Shown here: piece by piece, positions 50,401-60,111 of the stretch | Position numbering within the stretch: position 1 is the first letter of the stretch | Layout of the letters: every line of letters starts with the position of its first letter | Source of the DNA: Streptomyces mirabilis | GTDB taxonomy: Bacteria > Actinomycetota > Actinomycetes > Streptomycetales > Streptomycetaceae | Direction of reading: 5' to 3' | Assembly (NCBI RefSeq): GCF_018310535.1 | Contig: NZ_CP074102.1 | Coordinates: 5,952,001 to 6,016,000, forward strand | Length of the DNA stretch: 64,000 nt | The notes under the pieces: model-generated | Told to the model about the DNA's origin: nothing | Databases searched by the model: none | Seen by the model: the letters and a program-made list of their open reading frames with translations, nothing else | Translations under genes and position numbers: made by a program

Positions 50401-53400
50401 ATGACCAGAGGACCAGTCAGACGGGGGGCGGCTCTGCTGTCCGCCGGGCTCGTGCTCGCCGTACTGCCCACGGGGCGGGCGGGCGCGGCCGAGGCGGCCG
50501 CCCCGGCCCCGACGCGAACCGCCTCCGTCACCCACACCGTCACTCTCGTCACCGGCGACAAGGTGACCGTCACCGACCTCGGCGCCGGAAAGAAGACGGT
50601 CACGGTCGAGCGGCCACGGGAGGCCACGGGGGCGGTCCGCACCCAGGTGACGAACGGCGCCGTGACCGTCGTACCGGACGAGGCGCTGCCCTATCTGCGG
50701 GCGGGCACCCTCGACCGGCGGCTGTTCGACGTGAGCGAGCTGATACGGCAGGGGCTCACCGACGGGAAGACGGCCGAGCTGCCGCTGATCGTGACGTACG
50801 GGAAGGGGGCGCGCGCGGCCGCTTTGCGCGGGGCCGAGCAGAAGCGCGCGCTGCCCAGTATCCGGGGCGCCGCCGTCGCCGCCGACAAGGGGCGCACCTT
50901 CTGGCAGTCCCTCACCCGGCAGGGCGGGACGGTCGACAAGGTCTGGCTCGACGGGCGCGTGCACGCCGACCTCGCCGAGAGCAACGCCCAGATCGGCACG
51001 CCGCAGGCCTGGGAGGCCGGGCTCACCGGGAAGGGCGTCACGGTCGCCGTGCTCGACACGGGGGTGGACGCCGACCATCCCGACCTGGCCGGACGGGTCT
51101 CCGTCAGCAAGAGCTTCATCGACGGGCAGGAGGTCGCCGACCGCAACGGGCACGGTACGCACACGACGTCCACGGTCGGCGGCAGCGGTGCCGCCTCCGA
51201 CGGCAAGGAGCGGGGCGTCGCGCCCGACGCGACGCTCGCTGTCGGCAAGGTACTCAGCGACGAGGGCTCGGGCAGCGACTCGGAGATCATCGCGGGCATG
51301 GAGTGGGCCGCGCGGGACGTGCACGCCAAGGTGATCTCCATGAGCCTCGGCTCGACCGAGGCGAGTGACGGTACGGATCCCATGGCGCAGGCGGTGAACA
51401 CGCTGTCCAAGGAGACCGGCGCCCTCTTCGTCGTCGCCGCGGGCAACACCGGCGCCCCCTCCTCCATCGGCTCGCCCGGCGCCGCCGACGCCGCGCTGAC
51501 CGTCGGCGCGGTGGACTCCGCCGATCAGGCCGCCTACTTCACCAGCGCAGGACCGCGCTACGGCGACAACGCCCTCAAGCCCGATCTGTCCGCACCCGGC
51601 GTCGACATCCTGGCGGCCCGCTCCCAGCTCGTCGCCGGCAGTGGTTACTACACCTCCATGAGCGGTACGTCCATGGCGACGCCGCATGTCGCCGGTGTGG
51701 CCGCCCTGCTCGCCGAGAAGCACCCCGACTGGACCGGCGCCCAGCTCAAGGACGCCCTGATGTCGACGTCGAAGCAACTCGACGCGTCCGCCTATGTGCT
51801 GGGCTCGGGCCGGGTGAGTGTGCCGGACGCGATCGACGCGAAGGTCACCGCCACCGGGAGCGCCGACCTCGGTTTCTACAGCTGGCCGTACGAGGCGAAC
51901 CAGCCCGTCACGAAGACCGTGACCTACGCCAACTCCTCCGACGCGGCGGTCGAGTTGAGCCTCGCCGTGCGGGGCGCCGCCGACGGGGTGGCCACCCTCG
52001 CCGACTCCACGCTCACCGTGCCCGCGCACGGCACCGCGTCGACGACCGTGACGGGCGACGGCTCGAAGGCGCCCGTGGGCGACACCTCCGGGCAGATCGT
52101 CGCCTCCGCCGGCGGCACGCCCGTCGCGCACACCGCGTTCGGGCTGGTCAAGGAGGAGGAGCGGTACACGCTCACCGTCCACGTCAAGGACCGCGCGGGT
52201 GAGCCGACCGCCGCCTACCTCGCGGTGCAGCAACTCGCGGCGGGCGTGGACCCGTTCCCGGCCTCGGTCGACGACTCCGGCACCCTGAGACTCCGGCTCG
52301 CGCCGGGGGCGTACAACCTGACCTCCTTCCTCGACGTGCACGGCAGTCACGGTGCCGACTCGCTCGGGCTCGGCTTCCTCGCCGCGCCCGAGATCACCCT
52401 CGACCGTGACCGTGAGGTCACCCTCGACGGACGGCAGCTCCGGGAGATCCGGGCCGAGGTGGAGCGGCGGACCGAGACCCGGCAGCTGCTCATGGAGTAC
52501 GACCGGAACGCGGGCGGCTCCGACCAGTTCGGCGCCGTGCAGGTGCCCGTGAAGTACGACAGCATCTTCGCCGCGCCGACCGCGAAGGTCACCCAGGGCA
52601 CCTTCGAGTACCGGACCGTGTGGCGGCTGGGGAAGCCGTTGCTGGAGGTGAAGGGCGTCGGCGAGGCGGTCGCGCAGCCGGGCGCGACTCTGATCGAGGG
52701 GCGCCGCGAGCTGCCGCTGGTGGACGTCGGGACCGGACCGTTCACCGGGGTGAGCGGCAAGGCCGTGCTCGCGACACTCGCCGACGGTGTCGAGCCCACC
52801 GCCCTCGCTCAGGCAGCCCAGGACGCGGGCGCCAAGGCGCTGTTCGTCACCGACGGCGCGGCCGGGCGCCTCAACGCCTGGTTCGGCACGGACGACTACG
52901 CCGACCGGCCGCTGCAGGTCGCCACGGTGAACGCGGCGGACGCGGCACGGCTGCGGGCCGCCGGGCGTGTGGACATGACCGGGACGCGCAACACGCCGTA
53001 CGTCTACGACCTCTCGGAAGGGCACGAGGGGGCCATTCCGCGCGGCGACCTGACGTACGAACCGGGCGCGCGTGAACTCGCCGTGCTGGGCACCAGGTTC
53101 CACGCGGTCAAGCCCGTCTCCGGCAGCGAGTTCCGCTACTCGGTCACCGACGCCTTCCCCATCGGGATCGGCTTCCAGGAGCGGATCGACTACCCCGCCG
53201 AGCGGACCGACTACGTGTCCACGGGCACCGGACAGACGTGGATGGAGTCCGTGAACCTCGGGGCGGGCACGCTGGAGGAGCGCAGCGGGCTCGTCCACTA
53301 CCGCGGGGGCTCGCACACGACGCTGAACTGGTTCAAGCCGGTCTGGCACGCGTGGCTCGGCACCGGGCTCGGCTGGGGACAGGAGCGCGCGGGCAACCAG

Positions 53401-54024
53401 ATCCAGTTCAACACGCCCGGCTGGGGCGACTCCGGGCCCGACCACACGGGCTTCGGCGACGTGTGGAGCGACGACACCGGAATGACCCAGTTCACGTCCG
53501 TGTACCAGGACGGCACCCTGGTCGACCGGCGCAAGAGCTCCGGCGCGTACGTGTGGGACGCGCCCGCCGACGAGCACACCTACAAGGTCGTCACGGACAC
53601 CACCCTCGACCCCGACCGCTGGACCCTGTCCACCAAGGGCCATTCCGAGTGGACCCTCCGCTCGGCGGCCACGCCCGCGGACCGCTGGACGTTCCTGCCG
53701 CTCGTCAACCTCGGCTACGACATCGACACCGACCTCGCGGGCGCGGTGCGCGGCGGCGGCCGGGTGCCGGTGGGGATCCACGCCGAGTACGTCAAGGGCG
53801 CGCCCGGCACCGGGACCATCGGGGGCGGGAAGCTGGAGGTGTCCTACGACGACGGGAAGTCGTGGCAGACGGTCCCGCTGTCGGGCGGTGGTGGCGCGGC
53901 CTCCTGGAAGGGGACGTTGAGCGTGCCGCGCGGCGCGGAGTTCATCTCCCTGCGGGCCTCGGCACGGGACGACCGGGGCGGCTCGGTGAGCCAGGAGGTC
54001 ATCCGGGCGGTGGGGGTACGGTAG
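50401..54024 (+). CDS. Large secreted subtilisin-like serine protease (S8)
   Basis: 1207 aa from ATG 50401 (GAGGAG upstream). Signal peptide 1-30 and a propeptide to about 200. The S8 catalytic domain has Asp in [14 protein letters not shown] (about 220), His in [10 protein letters not shown] (about 252) and Ser in [13 protein letters not shown] (about 425). A long C-terminal part of about 700 residues carries beta-rich domains without motifs I can name. Similar Streptomyces proteases are secreted and cell-wall-associated. It converges on the carboxyltransferase gene. Confidence 0.93.
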   Translation: MTRGPVRRGAALLSAGLVLAVLPTGRAGAAEAAAPAPTRTASVTHTVTLVTGDKVTVTDLGAGKKTVTVERPREATGAVRTQVTNGAVTVVPDEALPYLRAGTLDRRLFDVSELIRQGLTDGKTAELPLIVTYGKGARAAALRGAEQKRALPSIRGAAVAADKGRTFWQSLTRQGGTVDKVWLDGRVHADLAESNAQIGTPQAWEAGLTGKGVTVAVLDTGVDADHPDLAGRVSVSKSFIDGQEVADRNGHGTHTTSTVGGSGAASDGKERGVAPDATLAVGKVLSDEGSGSDSEIIAGMEWAARDVHAKVISMSLGSTEASDGTDPMAQAVNTLSKETGALFVVAAGNTGAPSSIGSPGAADAALTVGAVDSADQAAYFTSAGPRYGDNALKPDLSAPGVDILAARSQLVAGSGYYTSMSGTSMATPHVAGVAALLAEKHPDWTGAQLKDALMSTSKQLDASAYVLGSGRVSVPDAIDAKVTATGSADLGFYSWPYEANQPVTKTVTYANSSDAAVELSLAVRGAADGVATLADSTLTVPAHGTASTTVTGDGSKAPVGDTSGQIVASAGGTPVAHTAFGLVKEEERYTLTVHVKDRAGEPTAAYLAVQQLAAGVDPFPASVDDSGTLRLRLAPGAYNLTSFLDVHGSHGADSLGLGFLAAPEITLDRDREVTLDGRQLREIRAEVERRTETRQLLMEYDRNAGGSDQFGAVQVPVKYDSIFAAPTAKVTQGTFEYRTVWRLGKPLLEVKGVGEAVAQPGATLIEGRRELPLVDVGTGPFTGVSGKAVLATLADGVEPTALAQAAQDAGAKALFVTDGAAGRLNAWFGTDDYADRPLQVATVNAADAARLRAAGRVDMTGTRNTPYVYDLSEGHEGAIPRGDLTYEPGARELAVLGTRFHAVKPVSGSEFRYSVTDAFPIGIGFQERIDYPAERTDYVSTGTGQTWMESVNLGAGTLEERSGLVHYRGGSHTTLNWFKPVWHAWLGTGLGWGQERAGNQIQFNTPGWGDSGPDHTGFGDVWSDDTGMTQFTSVYQDGTLVDRRKSSGAYVWDAPADEHTYKVVTDTTLDPDRWTLSTKGHSEWTLRSAATPADRWTFLPLVNLGYDIDTDLAGAVRGGGRVPVGIHAEYVKGAPGTGTIGGGKLEVSYDDGKSWQTVPLSGGGGAASWKGTLSVPRGAEFISLRASARDDRGGSVSQEVIRAVGVR

Positions 54025-54047
54025 CCCGCCTCCGTCCCCTGTGAACG

Positions 54048-54089
54048 GGCGGCGCCGGTTCCCCTTGGGAGGGGGGAGCCGGCGCCGCC
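54048..54089. terminator. Bidirectional hairpin terminator between protease and carboxyltransferase
   Basis: GGCGGCGCCGG (54048-54058) / CCGGCGCCGCC (54079-54089), a perfect 11-bp stem, with TTCCCC and GGGGAG partly extending it inward. It sits in the 99-bp gap between convergent genes. Confidence 0.85.
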
Positions 54090-54123
54090 GCTCGACTTCG
54101 GTTCAGTGCGCCGGGTGGCACGT

Positions 54124-55482
54124 TCAGCGCCCCGCGTGCTCCACGATGCCCCGGACCACGCCCAGCTCCACCAAGTCCTGGGGCCGGATGCGGAGTTGGT
54201 CCGCCGTGGCGTGCACCTCGCTCGCCGGGCGCTTGAGGATCGCGGCCGCGAGCTCCGGCGCGATGACGGAGAAGTAACTGTCCGGCGTGGCCCAGGTGTT
54301 GCCGGGCGCGGCCAGCGCGAGCGCGCCGCCCGAGCCGCCCTCGCCGATCACCAGGGTGGTGACGGGTGTACGGGCGGTGGCCACCGCGGCGAACAGGTCC
54401 GCGATCGCCGAGCCCGCGCCCTGCCGCTCGGCCTGAGCGTCGTTGGCGGCGCCCGGGGTGTCCACCAGCGTCAGTACGGGGACGCCGAGCCGGCCGGCGA
54501 GCCGGATCAGCCGGGCGGCGGTGCGGTATCCGGCGGGGCGGGTCGCGGTCCCGCACTGGGCGGCGTACGCCACGGTCCGCCCCGCGGGTCCGGAACCGAA
54601 CCCGCACAGCATGCCGTCGTCGCTGCCGCCGCAACGGTCGCCGCTGATCGCGGCGCGGCGCGAGAAGTAGGCGTCCAGGTAGGCGGCGGCCCGGGGGCGT
54701 TCGGGGGAGCGGGCGTGCCGGACGGCGTCCCAGCCGGTGGCGGGGAGGACGGGGGCGCCGAGGGCGGACGGCGGAGGGACGGGCTCGACCTCGCTCCCGA
54801 CTTCGGCCGCGGGTGCGGTCAGCAGGGCCAGCCACAGCGCCAGTGTCTCCCGCAGCTCCTCCTCCCGTACGACGGCGTCCACCGCGCCCGCCGCCACCTG
54901 GGCCTCGGCCGTGTACGCCGCCGGGTCCGCGCCGGGCGGGCGGACCCGGGAGCCGGCGAAGCCGACCTGGGAGCCGGGCAGCGCCAGGGTCACGTCGGCG
55001 CCCGCACCCAGCGTCGCCCAGCCACCGCCCGTCGTCGGATCCCGCAGCACGGCGATCTGCGGCAGCCCCGCCTCCCGGGCGAGCGCCGACTGCCGTGCCA
55101 CGCGCTGGAGCTGGGTGAGCGCGAGCATGCCCTCCTGCATCCGGCTGCCACCCGTCGCGACGAGCGAGACGACCGGCAGGCGGTGCTCGCGGGCATGGGT
55201 GTAGGCCGCCTCGACGCGGTCGCCGGTGCGTTCGCCGAGCGAGCCGCCGAGGTAGCCGAACTCGAAGGCGATCAGTACGGCGCGGGTGCCACCGATGACC
55301 GCGGTGCCGCAGACGACGGACTCGTCCTCGCCGGTACGGGTGACGGCGCGGCGGCGCGAGTCGTCGTACCCCTGCCAGGACAACGGACCGTTCGGCTTGA
55401 ACACCCGCATGGGTACGGGCAGTTCACGAAAGTCATCGCAGGCCAGGGCGATGGCCTCGCGGGCGGAGAAACGCTCAGTCAT
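54124..55482 (-). CDS. Acyl-CoA carboxylase carboxyltransferase with both subunit halves in one chain
   Basis: 452 aa biotin-dependent carboxyltransferase. The N-half resembles the beta (AccD) crotonase fold: VVSLVATGGSRMQEGMLAL and AVLRDPTTGGGWATLGAGAD. The C-half resembles the alpha (AccA) fold: VPVLTLVDTPGAAND and TTLVIGEGGSGGALALAAPG. No N-terminal zinc-finger cysteines are present. It would transfer CO2 from carboxybiotin to an acyl-CoA, normally making malonyl- or methylmalonyl-CoA. The ATG lies inside the end of matB (8-bp overlap), tying it to malonyl-CoA metabolism; the biotin carrier/carboxylase partner must come from elsewhere. Confidence 0.87.
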   Translation of the reverse strand: MTERFSAREAIALACDDFRELPVPMRVFKPNGPLSWQGYDDSRRRAVTRTGEDESVVCGTAVIGGTRAVLIAFEFGYLGGSLGERTGDRVEAAYTHAREHRLPVVSLVATGGSRMQEGMLALTQLQRVARQSALAREAGLPQIAVLRDPTTGGGWATLGAGADVTLALPGSQVGFAGSRVRPPGADPAAYTAEAQVAAGAVDAVVREEELRETLALWLALLTAPAAEVGSEVEPVPPPSALGAPVLPATGWDAVRHARSPERPRAAAYLDAYFSRRAAISGDRCGGSDDGMLCGFGSGPAGRTVAYAAQCGTATRPAGYRTAARLIRLAGRLGVPVLTLVDTPGAANDAQAERQGAGSAIADLFAAVATARTPVTTLVIGEGGSGGALALAAPGNTWATPDSYFSVIAPELAAAILKRPASEVHATADQLRIRPQDLVELGVVRGIVEHAGR

Positions 55483-56992
55483 GCTTCGGGGCCTTTGCGA
55501 CGGCGTCGGGGAGGGCTCGCTTGAGAATCTTGCCCATGTCGTTGCGCGGCAGCGACGTGAGGAAGCGCACGGTCCGCGGGCGTTTGTGCGGAGCGAGGCG
55601 GCGGGCCACGTGGTCGGCCAACTCCTCGGCGGCGGGCGGGGCTTCGGGATCGGCGGGGACGATCCAGGCCACGATCCGCTCGCCCAGGTCCTCGTCGGGC
55701 TCACCGGTGACGGCGGCCTCGTGCACGGCCGGATGCTCAAGCAGCGCGTTCTCGATCTCTCCGGCGCCGATCTTGTAGCCGCCGCTCTTGATCAGGTCGG
55801 TGGCCTTGCGGCCGACGATGCGTACCGAGCCGTCGGGGTCGACGACCGCCATGTCGCCGGTGCGGAACCAGCCGTCCTCGGTGAACGCGGCGGCGGTCGC
55901 GTCGGGCCGGTTCAGGTACTCGGTGAAGAGGTTCGGCCCCCGGACCTGGATCTCGCCGACGGTCTCGCCGTCATACGTGCCGGTGGGAGTGCCGTCGGCG
56001 TCATATGAGGCGATCGTCGTCCCGTCCTCCTCGACGAGCCGCACGTCGACGCCGGGCAGCGGCACTCCGACGGTGCCGGGCCGGGGTTCCCCGTCCACCC
56101 GCACGCTGGTGTTCATGAGGGTCTCGGTCATGCCGTACCGCTCGAGGACCCGGCGTCCGGTCGCGGCCGTGATCCGCTCGTGGTCGTGCACCGGCAGCGC
56201 GGCGGAACCGGACACGAGCAGCCGCGCCCCGCCGAGCGCCTTGGCCAGTTCGGTGTCCTCGACCAGCGCCTCGGCGAGCCGGTGGTACATGGTCGGCACC
56301 CCGAACAGCATCGTCGCGCCCGTGCCCAGCTCCCGCGTCACGCCCTCCGCGCTGAACCTGCCCAGATGCCGCACCGCCGCGCCGCGCCGCAGCGGGCCGA
56401 GGATGCCCAGGATCAGCCCGTGCACATGGAAGAGCGGCAGCCCGTGCACGAGCACGTCGTCGCCGGTCCACTGCCAGGCGTCGGCCAGCGCGTCCAGGGT
56501 CGAGGCGATGGCGCGCCGCGGGATGACGGCACCCTTGGGCGGGCCGGTGGTGCCGGAGGTGTAGACGACGAGGGCGGGGGCGGCGGGGTCGTCCGGTTCG
56601 GTGCCGGGGCGTGCGGGGGTGTCCTGACCGGCCGCACCCACCTGGACGTCGACGCGCGCCAAGTCGCTCACGGGCGAGGGGAGTTCGACGCCCGGCTCGG
56701 CCAGTACCAGCGACGGCGCGCTGTCGCCCAGAATGTGCCCCAGTTCCCCCTCCCCCGACTTGGGGTTGAGCGGCACGGCGGGCGCCCCGGCGAGCAGCGC
56801 GGCGACGACCCCGACGGCGGTCTCCAGGGACGGCGTCGCCCACACGGCGACCCTCTCCCGCCCGTCGAGCCGCGCGGCCAGCGCACCCGCCGAGGCGGCG
56901 AGCTCCGCGTACGTCAGGGACCGGTCGCCGAAACGCAGGGCGGGCCGCCGTGCGGTCGAACCGCTGACCAGGGCGGGGAAGAGGGAGGACAC
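55475..56992 (-). CDS. matB: Malonyl-CoA synthetase-type acyl-CoA ligase
   Basis: 505 aa from GTG 56992 (AAGGAG, 9-nt spacing). ANL-superfamily motifs: YTSGTTGPPKGAVIP (about 155), VLERYGMTETLMNTS, EDGWFRTGDMAVV, hinge GRKATDLIKSGGYKI, catalytic Lys in PRNDMGKILKR. MatB enzymes ligate malonate or methylmalonate to CoA; the Arg after the TETLM stretch and the short active-site region match MatB. As I recall, S. coelicolor has a structurally characterised MatB in this neighbourhood. It overlaps the carboxyltransferase gene, giving two routes around malonyl-CoA. Confidence 0.85.
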   Translation of the reverse strand: MSSLFPALVSGSTARRPALRFGDRSLTYAELAASAGALAARLDGRERVAVWATPSLETAVGVVAALLAGAPAVPLNPKSGEGELGHILGDSAPSLVLAEPGVELPSPVSDLARVDVQVGAAGQDTPARPGTEPDDPAAPALVVYTSGTTGPPKGAVIPRRAIASTLDALADAWQWTGDDVLVHGLPLFHVHGLILGILGPLRRGAAVRHLGRFSAEGVTRELGTGATMLFGVPTMYHRLAEALVEDTELAKALGGARLLVSGSAALPVHDHERITAATGRRVLERYGMTETLMNTSVRVDGEPRPGTVGVPLPGVDVRLVEEDGTTIASYDADGTPTGTYDGETVGEIQVRGPNLFTEYLNRPDATAAAFTEDGWFRTGDMAVVDPDGSVRIVGRKATDLIKSGGYKIGAGEIENALLEHPAVHEAAVTGEPDEDLGERIVAWIVPADPEAPPAAEELADHVARRLAPHKRPRTVRFLTSLPRNDMGKILKRALPDAVAKAPKHD

Positions 56993-57090
56993 GCGGGGTA
57001 CTCCTTGCCGTAGGGACCTGCTGGAGGACGTGCTGCCGGTGACAGTCACCACCGTTCCTACACCAGCGCGAGGGAAACTCGCCGCCGCGC

Positions 57091-57518
57091 TCACTCCGAT
57101 GACGCCCTCGGCCCCGTCGAGGCGAGCCGTCGCCGGGTACCCGCGAGCGTGGCGAGGTCCTCGGCGAGGCGGAGTTCGACCGTGTCCAGGGCGACATGCA
57201 TCAGCCGGTGCAGCCGGGCCCGGTCGGGGGCGCCTTCGTGCAGGGGCGGCCATCCGGTGGCCGGGGTGAAGGGTCGTCGACCACCACCGTGCCGCCCTGA
57301 GTCAGGAGGCGGGCCGGGTCGGCCGGGTCGTCGCTTGGCGTCTTGCCGGTGCCGCCGCCGTCCAGGACCAGCAGGTCGTACGGGCCGTGCTCCTCGATCC
57401 GCCGCCAGTCGCCGTGGATCACCTCGCCCGCCGCACGAGCGGGGGGAGGGTGGCGGGGTCCGTAACGGCGTGGGCGTCCGTTCCTGAGATCGACATGAAG
57501 GAGATCGTGCGCAGTCAT
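57091..57518 (-). pseudogene. Frameshifted methyltransferase-like gene
   Basis: Two frames read in succession give one plausible SAM-dependent methyltransferase. The upstream part (from about 57518) has AGEVIHGDWRRIEEHGPYDL, LLVLDGGGTG and TQGGTVVVDD. The downstream part in another frame has FTPATGWPPLHEGAPDRARL and VELRLAEDLATLAGTRRR. The switch occurs at about 57267-57275 and needs a net change of one added or two removed bases. No good ribosome site is seen and the true start may be further right. Either a decayed gene or a sequence error. Confidence 0.5.
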
Positions 57519-57544
57519 GGGGCCCGGGAGGTGGGGAGAGGGAG

Positions 57545-57574
57545 CGATCGTTCTTGAATCGGGAACGATCGTTC
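57545..57574. promoter_or_regulatory. Inverted repeat/palindrome upstream of the XRE operon
   Basis: CGATCGTTC (57545-57553) pairs with GAACGATCG (57563-57571), and GAACGATCGTTC (57563-57574) is itself a 12-bp palindrome. So there are two overlapping GAACG/CGTTC sites about 90-115 bp upstream of the regulator start. A probable autoregulatory operator for the XRE protein. Confidence 0.5.
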
Positions 57575-57660
57575 GGAAAGCATGGCGCGGGCCCCGCGGG
57601 GGACCGTAGTCTCGGCCCACAGCGTGACAATTTGACGGATCAACTGCCGGGAGTGCATGG

Positions 57661-58275
57661 GTGAGTGCGTCGCTGCCTCCTCTTCGCGAGACACTCGCGC
57701 GTCTCGACGCGCACCTCGTCGAGAAGGGCCTCGAGCGCGGGGAGTTCCTCGACGTACGGGAGTTGTCGAGAAGAACGGCCCTGGCCGAGGGGGAGGTCCG
57801 GGCGCTCCTCGATGGCGCGGGGGTGCTTGACGACAAGGTCGACGACCGGATCCGGGGACGCGTCCGCGCGCTGTACGAGGCGTATCTCGACGAGAGCGGG
57901 AAGCGGCCCGCCGATGTGTGCCGGGACGTCGCCGCGCGGCTCGGCATCAGTGACAAATGGGCCCGCAGCCTGCTCAACGGCGACAAGATGCCGAACGTGC
58001 CCGACCTCACCCGGCTCGCGGAGTTCTTCCGGATCGAGGAGGGCACGAAGTTCTTCACCGATCCGGCCCCCGTCGTCCTGAACGGCGCACTTCAGCGCGT
58101 CGTCGGTGAGCTGGAGGGCGGCGCCGAGGACGGGCCGCTGCTCAGGTTCACGCTCAAGCACGGAGTCGTCACCCTCGCCCTGCGGGGCCGGCGGCTGACG
58201 CCCCGCAAGCAGGAGGCGCTCGCGCTCATGCTGGAGGGTCTGCTGAGCGGCGAGAGCGAGGAGGTGGATCGATGA
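57661..58275 (+). CDS. XRE-like transcriptional regulator
   Basis: 204 aa from GTG 57661. A helical N-terminus (1-70) precedes a Cro/CI-type helix-turn-helix at about 80-120 (KRPADVCRDVAARLGISDKW, LLNGDKMPNVPDLTRLAEFF). The C-terminal half is short and hydrophobic/basic. The stop overlaps the ATG of the protease-like gene (ATGA). Repressor of its own operon is the likely role, by analogy with ImmR/ImmA-type pairs. Confidence 0.82.
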   Translation: MSASLPPLRETLARLDAHLVEKGLERGEFLDVRELSRRTALAEGEVRALLDGAGVLDDKVDDRIRGRVRALYEAYLDESGKRPADVCRDVAARLGISDKWARSLLNGDKMPNVPDLTRLAEFFRIEEGTKFFTDPAPVVLNGALQRVVGELEGGAEDGPLLRFTLKHGVVTLALRGRRLTPRKQEALALMLEGLLSGESEEVDR

Positions 58276-58880
58276 GGCCTTTCCACACCGTGTGGAAGCG
58301 CGCCACCGCACTGCTCTCCCGCCGGGTCGACTCCGAGATGCATGGCCTCGCCGTCGAGCTCATCCGCGCGCTGAAGAAGCGATTCGACGCGCCCGTGGAC
58401 GTACGGGAGTTGGCCGAAGCCCTCTGCCAGGAGATGAGCCGGCGCCGCGACGACCGCCCCATCCAGCTCCGCTTCGAGCGCTTCCCCGACGAGATCGAAG
58501 TCACGGGTCTGTGGATGGAGTTCCACGACTTCGACCTCGTTATCGTCGAGGAACGCGCCGAGACGGTGCAGCAACTCGTCATCCTCGGACATGAGTTGTG
58601 GCACATGATGGCGGGGCACTCTCACTCCCACCACCACTACGCGGGTGCGGCGGCCGCCGCAGGCGCGCTGTCGGACGACCCCGGCTGGCAGGAGATCGCG
58701 CTCACCGTCGCCGCCCGCAACGGCTCGCACGAGGCCGACGAGGCCGAGGCGGAGGACTTCGGCCTGCACCTCGCCAGCGTCTTCCGCTCCTGGGTGACCG
58801 GCCCGCGGACGAAGAGCCCCGTCGACCCGGTCGGACAGGCCATCCAGGCCTCCCTGGGCTACCGCGGACCCCAGGACTGA
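58272..58880 (+). CDS. ImmA/IrrE-like zinc metallopeptidase
   Basis: 202 aa. The HEXXH zinc motif is in VILGHELWHMMAGHSH (about 115-122), with further His residues and a downstream acidic helix (EADEAEAEDFGLHLA) offering the third ligand. The N-terminal half (1-90) is helical. Databases often call such proteins toxin components, but the motif fits ImmA/IrrE proteases that cleave a partner XRE repressor. It is coupled to the XRE gene upstream, and the membrane-protein gene starts 6 bp downstream. Confidence 0.82.
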   Translation: MRPFHTVWKRATALLSRRVDSEMHGLAVELIRALKKRFDAPVDVRELAEALCQEMSRRRDDRPIQLRFERFPDEIEVTGLWMEFHDFDLVIVEERAETVQQLVILGHELWHMMAGHSHSHHHYAGAAAAAGALSDDPGWQEIALTVAARNGSHEADEAEAEDFGLHLASVFRSWVTGPRTKSPVDPVGQAIQASLGYRGPQD

Positions 58881-58886
58881 CCGGCG

Positions 58887-60110
58887 ATGAATCCTTCCCG
58901 CTTCTTCGCCGGGCTCTACATCTCCTTCTGGATCCCGACGGCCGTCCTCACCGCCGCGCTGGCGATCAAACTGCCCAGCATCGTCAAGCTGTGGAAGGAC
59001 CCGCTGCTGCGTGCCGTCGGCGGCCTGCTCGTCCTCGCCTGCGGCGTCTTCGTCTTCGCGGCACCGGCGACCATCGCCTGGACCAACCGCGTCACCGGCG
59101 TACCGAACATCGCGGCCCCGCTGGTCTACAGCCTCATCACCGCGTTCTGCGGCGCCTGCCTGCTCCTGATCACCGCATGGCGCAACGGCATCTCCGACCG
59201 CTCCGGCGCCACCCGCGGCGCCACCCGCTGGGTGGTCACCGTCTACGCGAGCGTGATCGTCGCGCTGTGGGTGCTGTTCGCGCTCGCCGACGTCCCCGTC
59301 GAGCGGATACGGGACCTCGACACGTACTACGCCAACACCCCCTTCATGCGCGAAGAGATCGTGCTCTACCTGCTCGCGCACACCGCGGCAGCCCTGATCA
59401 CGTCCAAGCTGATCTGGAACTGGATCCGCACCGGCGGACTCGACGTCTGGCTGCGCGGCGGTCTGAAGTTCCTCGGCGTCGGCTACGCGATGAACCTGCT
59501 CTACGACGGTTCCAAGTTCTCCGCCGTCGTCGCCCGCTGGACCGGCCACGACCTCGACTGGCTCAGCACCGGGCTCGCCCCGCCGGTCGCCTCGCTCTCC
59601 GCCATCCTCATCGCGGTCGGCTTCATCCTTCCGCACACCGGCCAGTATCTGCACCGCCGGGTTCGCACCCGGCTCGGCCACTGGCACCTGCGCCCCCTGT
59701 ACCGCCTGATGGGGACCGTCACGGGCGGCGGACGCGTCCCCTTCAGACTCCGTGCCACCCCCGAACTGCGCCTGACGCGTCGTGAGACGTTCATCCGGGA
59801 CACGCTGCTGAACCTGGCCAGGTTCATCGACGAGGACCTCCGGCGGAAGGCGTACGACGCCGCCCTCGGCCTCGGCTTCGAGTCCGGCCGGGCGGGGGCC
59901 CTCGCCCACGCCGTGACCATCCAGGACGCCATCGCGACCAGGCAGCGCACCCGCCAGGACGACGCCGCCGCGTCCCTCAACACGCCGGACACGGAGAACC
60001 TGCTGGCGGAGATCGATGCCGTGTCCCGGGCGCTGCGCCACCCCGCCGACATCAGGGCGGTACGCGAGGCCGCGGCCGTCGCGGCGCAGAGCGTGCACGC
60101 CTCACCCTGA
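58887..60110 (+). CDS. MAB_1171c-type multi-helix membrane protein
   Basis: 407 aa. Seven hydrophobic helices in the first 250 residues (about 8-30, 42-62, 75-98, 112-132, 150-170, 190-210, 225-250), then a cytoplasmic helical domain (about 260-407) with many Arg/Ala. The layout fits the MAB_1171c putative-transporter family, for which no transport activity is established to my knowledge. It is the third gene of the XRE/protease operon, so it may be a sensor or channel whose state triggers the protease. Its stop is 1 bp from the convergent MerR-PP2C stop. Confidence 0.72.
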   Translation: MNPSRFFAGLYISFWIPTAVLTAALAIKLPSIVKLWKDPLLRAVGGLLVLACGVFVFAAPATIAWTNRVTGVPNIAAPLVYSLITAFCGACLLLITAWRNGISDRSGATRGATRWVVTVYASVIVALWVLFALADVPVERIRDLDTYYANTPFMREEIVLYLLAHTAAALITSKLIWNWIRTGGLDVWLRGGLKFLGVGYAMNLLYDGSKFSAVVARWTGHDLDWLSTGLAPPVASLSAILIAVGFILPHTGQYLHRRVRTRLGHWHLRPLYRLMGTVTGGGRVPFRLRATPELRLTRRETFIRDTLLNLARFIDEDLRRKAYDAALGLGFESGRAGALAHAVTIQDAIATRQRTRQDDAAASLNTPDTENLLAEIDAVSRALRHPADIRAVREAAAVAAQSVHASP

Positions 60111-60111
60111 G

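Noticed and set aside
50395..53781. 1128-aa minus-strand open frame opposite the S8 protease
   Set aside because: Antisense shadow; the plus-strand frame carries the D-H-S catalytic triad motifs and a ribosome site.
57661..58880. Classical toxin-antitoxin pair
   Set aside because: The second protein carries a HEXXH metallopeptidase motif rather than a known toxin fold, so the XRE/ImmA-like reading was preferred.
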